Origin: Patiria pectinifera
Taxonomy: Eukaryota; Echinodermata; Asteroidea; Valvatida; Asterinidae
Assembly: GCA_029964075.1 (NCBI GenBank)
Contig: CM057142.1
Location: 34,288,392-34,352,391 of the forward strand
Direction: 5' to 3'
DNA length: 64,000 bases
The notes beneath the pieces are model-generated. The model was not told the DNA's origin. It was given only the letters and a program-made list of their open reading frames with translations, and did not search any database. The position numbers and the translations under genes were made by a program. Shown here one piece after another: positions 59,382 through 64,000 of the stretch; position 1 is the first letter of the stretch, and each line of letters begins with the position of its first letter.

Positions 59382-60539
59382 TGCCAAAGATCAAGAGTAG
59401 TTTCAACATCGACAATATGGACGAATCAAGATTTTCTTCAATTGTTATATCATAATTTGGACCTAACTAGGGTCGGTGGCAGATAATGCATGATGTTACA
59501 CTAGGCGATGCAAAAATGAAAACCGTCAGCGTTTTGTTTCGATCCGTGTGCATGTACAAAACACGGACTGCCGCATACCACCCTACCTGTGCAAATATTT
59601 ATCTCTTCTAAACTTTGACCGCCCATTTTGTCTAGTGGATGGCGGCCGATAATGATCGGATATTCGTACAATATATTCATATCATTTCTGGGGCAAAACA
59701 AACTAACACCATCATAATTCCACGCACTGCATTTAGGGCAGTATGTTCACTCCCGAAGGAATAATATGCGGGTTGAGAGGCCATTATTTTTCCAATCGTT
59801 CGTCACCCTGCTTTATAAAATACTGCGTGTATAATAGCTCCATTATTGCATGGTTGACTGCACACATTCATCGTTACGTGTAAAATGCTGTTATGTAAAC
59901 ACTCGTGACTGGAAGCTGCAGATGGTTACATTACACGTTGGCAAGATCGGTTTTGGAGGAGTCCATGATGAGGTCTTGCAGTTAGGCCGGAGACAGCAAC
60001 AGAAAAATCATCAAGTCACAAGTTTATAATTGGTTGTAATGGCCTAATAGGAATATGTGATATTCAGGTTGCAGAATTCCATATGCTTCCATCATCATTT
60101 GCAGCCTGTGTACATGTATAGGTCTGGTGACATGCACACTAGTTCACAGAGGATACCACAGATCGAATACCGCTGTATTTTGGCGATAGCATCTCATGAT
60201 GAGTTTGATAGTTCTCCAGTAATTAGTCGGCTCTTCTGTCGCTGAATCCTCCTGCTGGTCTCGAACTCTTACGATGACACGGAGGCTCACTTCCCATATG
60301 TTTCTCCGAATATGATTATACATGTACATGTTGATGAAAACAAAATAACAAGCACGCACAGTACATGTACATGTATTATGTCAGCTGCATGTGTACCGCC
60401 TGGTATATCGCAACGGTTCGGTGATCACAGAGTTTTACGCCCAATCGGGCGACATATTGAGCCCAATTAGCGTGCGACGACTCTCATGGTAGGGCGGATG
60501 ACGCAGATTATTGGTGGTCTTGGGCATCTTAGCTCACAC

Positions 60540-61082
60540 CAGGGGCTGCGGAAGAACGCTTTTCAAACTGGGGGCATCAAAAAGGGGCACTTGCTTAGAA
60601 AAAAGGGGCACTTTCCATCAGTGTGAAAGTGGAGGAAAAGAATAAGGTCCCGTTCATTTCGCTATATACCTACATGACGAGGAACAAATTATAAATACGT
60701 TTTCCATCTTGCTCTTTGTGTTTCTTTTACCTATACACGTAGTTATGTAGCAAGACCATTTTTTTTAATCTCGCGATCGAGAGGGGCACTGTTGCTTTTG
60801 ATGGCCAGTCAGTGACAATTTTATTCGCGTGAAGAGCACTATTATTTTTAGGGGCTAATATTTCCATCTCGAGAGGGGCACAGTTTTATTATTGCGAGAG
60901 GGGTACTTCTGTTTTTGAGGGGCAGTTTTGCATTACAAGAGAGGAGTCAATTTTATTTGTAGCGCGATCATATGTTTTCACATGTGTGCGTTTGAGGGCA
61001 GTTTTGTATTCATCTTGAGGGGCACATTTATAACTGTGAGAGGGGCACTTTTGTTGGCCTGGGAAAATCTGGGGGCAAGTGC
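60540..61082. mobile_element. hAT-type MITE, right end lost (unit 2)
   Basis: Counterpart of 31761-32340. The left end is present with one change (CAGGGGCTGCGG), while the right terminal repeat and the first bases of the right target duplication are deleted. Confidence 0.85.
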
Positions 61083-63731
61083 TTTCACACTTTCCATCTA
61101 TAACGGCCATAAACTGAAACCGAACCCTTTCATTTTTCTTCTCGCACTTTATTTGAAACCCTTGGGTTTGAGTGTGATCTAGCAGACTGCTAAGGAAAAT
61201 AATTAAAAGTGTTTGATGCTTTGCTCATCATGAGAAGCATGTGGATGCAAGCATTGCAAGGAAGTCCAAGGCAAGTCTCGCTTACCGGTCAGCCTGCTAA
61301 GAGTACTGGCTGACTAAGGGCCGTCATGAGAGAAAGACAAGATATCACCGACGTGTGGTCGCTGATGAAGGCCGGAAGTCTTCAATGCAGTTTTCGTTCG
61401 GATGCAACAATGCCTATATACGGCACATCACTAGCGTAGCGCGGGGTTGTCTCAGTGGCACACCCTGGATGGGAGAAAGGATGTTCGAAAAGAAGTTGGA
61501 AGGGAACAATTCGTTCACAAGCCAAACCACAAGTTAGATCAATCACAAGATTCGAATCACAAGTCGGGACAAAAATAACAGAGGTTGAACAATAATACAA
61601 AGGACTGTCATTGTCTCAGTTCATTTGAATACTTGAACCTTGACGTGAGACTGGATTGACTTGTGATTGACTTTTGATGACTTGTGGTGAATTGTGACTG
61701 GCTCCATTACAACCCTAATGAGACGGCATGACTGCATTTATGACGTGATAAACCTTCCTTATGCGCTGTCTCCGTTGCGTGTCTCAAAGGCAGCGCCGTA
61801 GCTACCGGGGGGGGCGCACGCCCCCATACAAAATCGTCGCCCCCAGTCGCCCCGAGTCGCCCCCACTGGATATTTGCCAATCAAAAAAATCACAGTCCTA
61901 TAAGTTACTATGTGAGCGTGTCACAAGCTGAAGTGGCTTTTGGCACGCTTCATGTTTATTTTTCAAGAAAACCTTGTTTGACGCCGATTGGCTGTTTAGT
62001 ATAACGTCCCGTGGAAATCGAATAGCTTCATCTATTAGTCTGACAGTGACCATGATGTCAGTTTTGAACAGCGCCCCAGGATGGGAAAATAGTGTCCAGC
62101 CCCCTCCCACACACACAGACACATCGCCGAATTGAAAATTGGGGACCTTCGGGAATTGGGGACCCTATTGTCCTCTATTGTTCAATTGCAGAAACAAGCT
62201 CACACACCCACATAAATTATATATTGTAAATCGAGGTTTTTTTTTATTGTTCCTCTTCCCTTTTCATTTGTTTATTCTTTTTTTACAACAGCTCGCATTG
62301 GTTTTGTACACGTTTTCTAACCGAGGAGTCCTCGATTTGGTTCCTGCCTTCAATTCATCGATAATGCTGCGCGTGTGTGTGTCCTCGATTGACACCATAA
62401 ACAAACGCACACATGTAGCCTGTGTACGTGTTTACATACTCATATTTGCCTGCAATCGGGAACCCCTATTGTCCCTCTCTTGTTTGTACTATAAGTTTTT
62501 AGGAAGATCTCCCATATGTTTTGTAAACGATCGTCAAATTGGGGACCTTCGGGAATGGGGACCCTATTGTCCTCTACTGTTTAATACTACTACTGATAAT
62601 AAACTGTGTACGATCAATGCTACAACTTTCTAGAGTATCTTTTCTTTGTGTACAAAACATTGTTTGAACTACCGTAACGGGCATAGTTGACACTTGTTGT
62701 TAATGAAATGTGCACGATCAATACTACATGTATGTGTTCAAAGCATTGATTTGAACTACGGGCCAGTTAAAGTATACCCAGTAACCCGAGTCCCCTAACC
62801 CTTGGAGACAGGTCGGTGAATCCTCTACAACTTTCCCCAAAATAACAAACGGAACACAAACCTTCGCAGAACAAGATGAACAACTGAGCAAACTTTAAAC
62901 AACAAAAAACAGGGTTAACAAATTAAGTGAAGAATTTGGAAGAATCTGTTAAAATAGAGTTTTGGAAGAACAAGATTAGTCAAACATTATAATTAAAATT
63001 TGAATGGCACTTGCGGGGTTATATTCACAGGCTATTCCATGAGTGTGTTCTGGGGAAAGGAATTGAAGTCAACCATACCGACAACTATTTTATTAGGACG
63101 CAACTATTTTCGTCAGTTAATAAAGACATTTTATTCAATTGAACATAATAGTACAGATACTGACTGAAGTATAATCCAAGACCCACTAAATATTAAATGA
63201 ATTATAATAATTACTATATTATTCTGCCATTGTTTGTTCTTTAAATCAATCTAATCCACTTAATCTAGTAATACCCGCGGTACTTATGATGAATATTTTG
63301 CTTTATGTGATTTTGTTTGGTTTTACTTGAAGCAACAATATTGCTCATAATCTTGACTAAAACAATTCTTGAGTAGGGTGCGTAACAACTAATCTGTTGA
63401 AGTTTAAGCTCAGTGGATACTATACATTTTGGAAAAAAAACGGAGAAAAAGTATGTAAAATATTACAGTTTCTGTGGGTTCTTTTAAATACATTTAATTG
63501 TACATGTAATAATCGGTTTATAATGTTAACAAAATGACGGTTTAGTAAAGTTTATTCATCCCAAGATCGGAAAATTATTTTAAGCTTTGCTCGTAGTTGA
63601 TTTTCTGGTTTTTTGTTTTGTATGGTTTTTTTTTTCTTAATTTGTTTTATATATATATATTTTTTAGTTTTTAGATATACATTTATAGATTGATATATAT
63701 ATATATATTTTTAGTTTTTAGATATACATTT

Positions 63732-64000
63732 ATAGATTGATTTGATGCCTTCAGACGATACCAAACACATTTTTTGAACTACCAAGTTAAAATACCAACT
63801 CTTAAACTAAGTTAAAGAACGAATATTTCAGGCATGGTCCCGGGCGTCCTTTACTTCAGAATGTAGTCTGAAAACTTCCAGCGTCCCCCCCCCTCTTGGT
63901 AAACTCTCAGTTAATGTATGTAAATGTTTTGACAACTATCATGACAGATTTCCCCACCAATATTTGCCCAAGACTCAGTCCTCTAAACTTATAACAAATT
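63732..64000. repeat. Tandem segmental duplication, start of unit 3
   Basis: The last 269 bases repeat bases 1-270 of the window almost exactly, so a third unit begins here and runs beyond the window. No gene is visible in this short piece. Confidence 0.92.

Larger units (their letters stand above)
34932..63731. repeat. Tandem segmental duplication, unit 2
   Basis: This is the second complete unit, 28,800 bp. Over the 885-bp GPCR coding region I count seven base differences from unit 1 (about 0.8%). It lacks element A and the LINE, and lacks 9037-10118 of unit 1. It has an extra 1.25 kb at 37649-38895, the right arm of element B at 40893-41648, and a longer tRNA-like array. Confidence 0.95.

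Overview
The window looks like nuclear DNA of an animal, most likely a marine invertebrate and plausibly a deuterostome such as an amphioxus or echinoderm; I cannot name the species. The evidence is a single-exon class A GPCR, an L1/Tx1-type LINE, hAT- and mariner-like MITEs, tRNA-derived repeats, and long AT-rich gene-poor stretches. Nothing prokaryotic is present: no operons and no Shine-Dalgarno-led genes.

The whole window is a tandem segmental duplication. Base 1 aligns with base 34932 and again with base 63732, so there are two essentially complete units (34,931 and 28,800 bp) and the start of a third. Each unit has the same order: a GPCR gene on the minus strand; a block of DNA transposons with long inverted arms; smaller MITEs; a long array of roughly 210-bp tRNA-like monomers; a minus-strand gene of unknown function whose 3' end lies at the array edge; then a hAT MITE and low-complexity DNA.

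Unit 1 carries two insertions that unit 2 lacks. One is a 4.3-kb transposon (element A, 615-4914) flanked by TTA; unit 2 shows its exact empty site. The other is a 5.3-kb 5'-truncated LINE (15442-20787) inside the tRNA-like array, flanked by a perfect 80-bp target-site duplication. A second transposon (element B) is in both units but with complementary damage. The GPCR is intact in both units, with four amino-acid differences in 294. The unknown gene is open in unit 1 and has one premature stop in unit 2.

The most interesting system is the array: about 40-45 monomers in unit 1 and about 60 in unit 2. A typical monomer reads, in order, E-box CACGTG, a perfect CRE/ATF site TGACGTCA, a TATA-like stretch about 33 nt upstream of a tRNA-like head, an A box, a B box, a small hairpin and a T-run. 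That is the layout of composite Pol III promoters (vault RNA, 7SL, EBER) rather than of plain tRNA genes. The monomers do not fold as tRNAs. I infer a large tandem family of candidate Pol III small RNA units; expression is untested.
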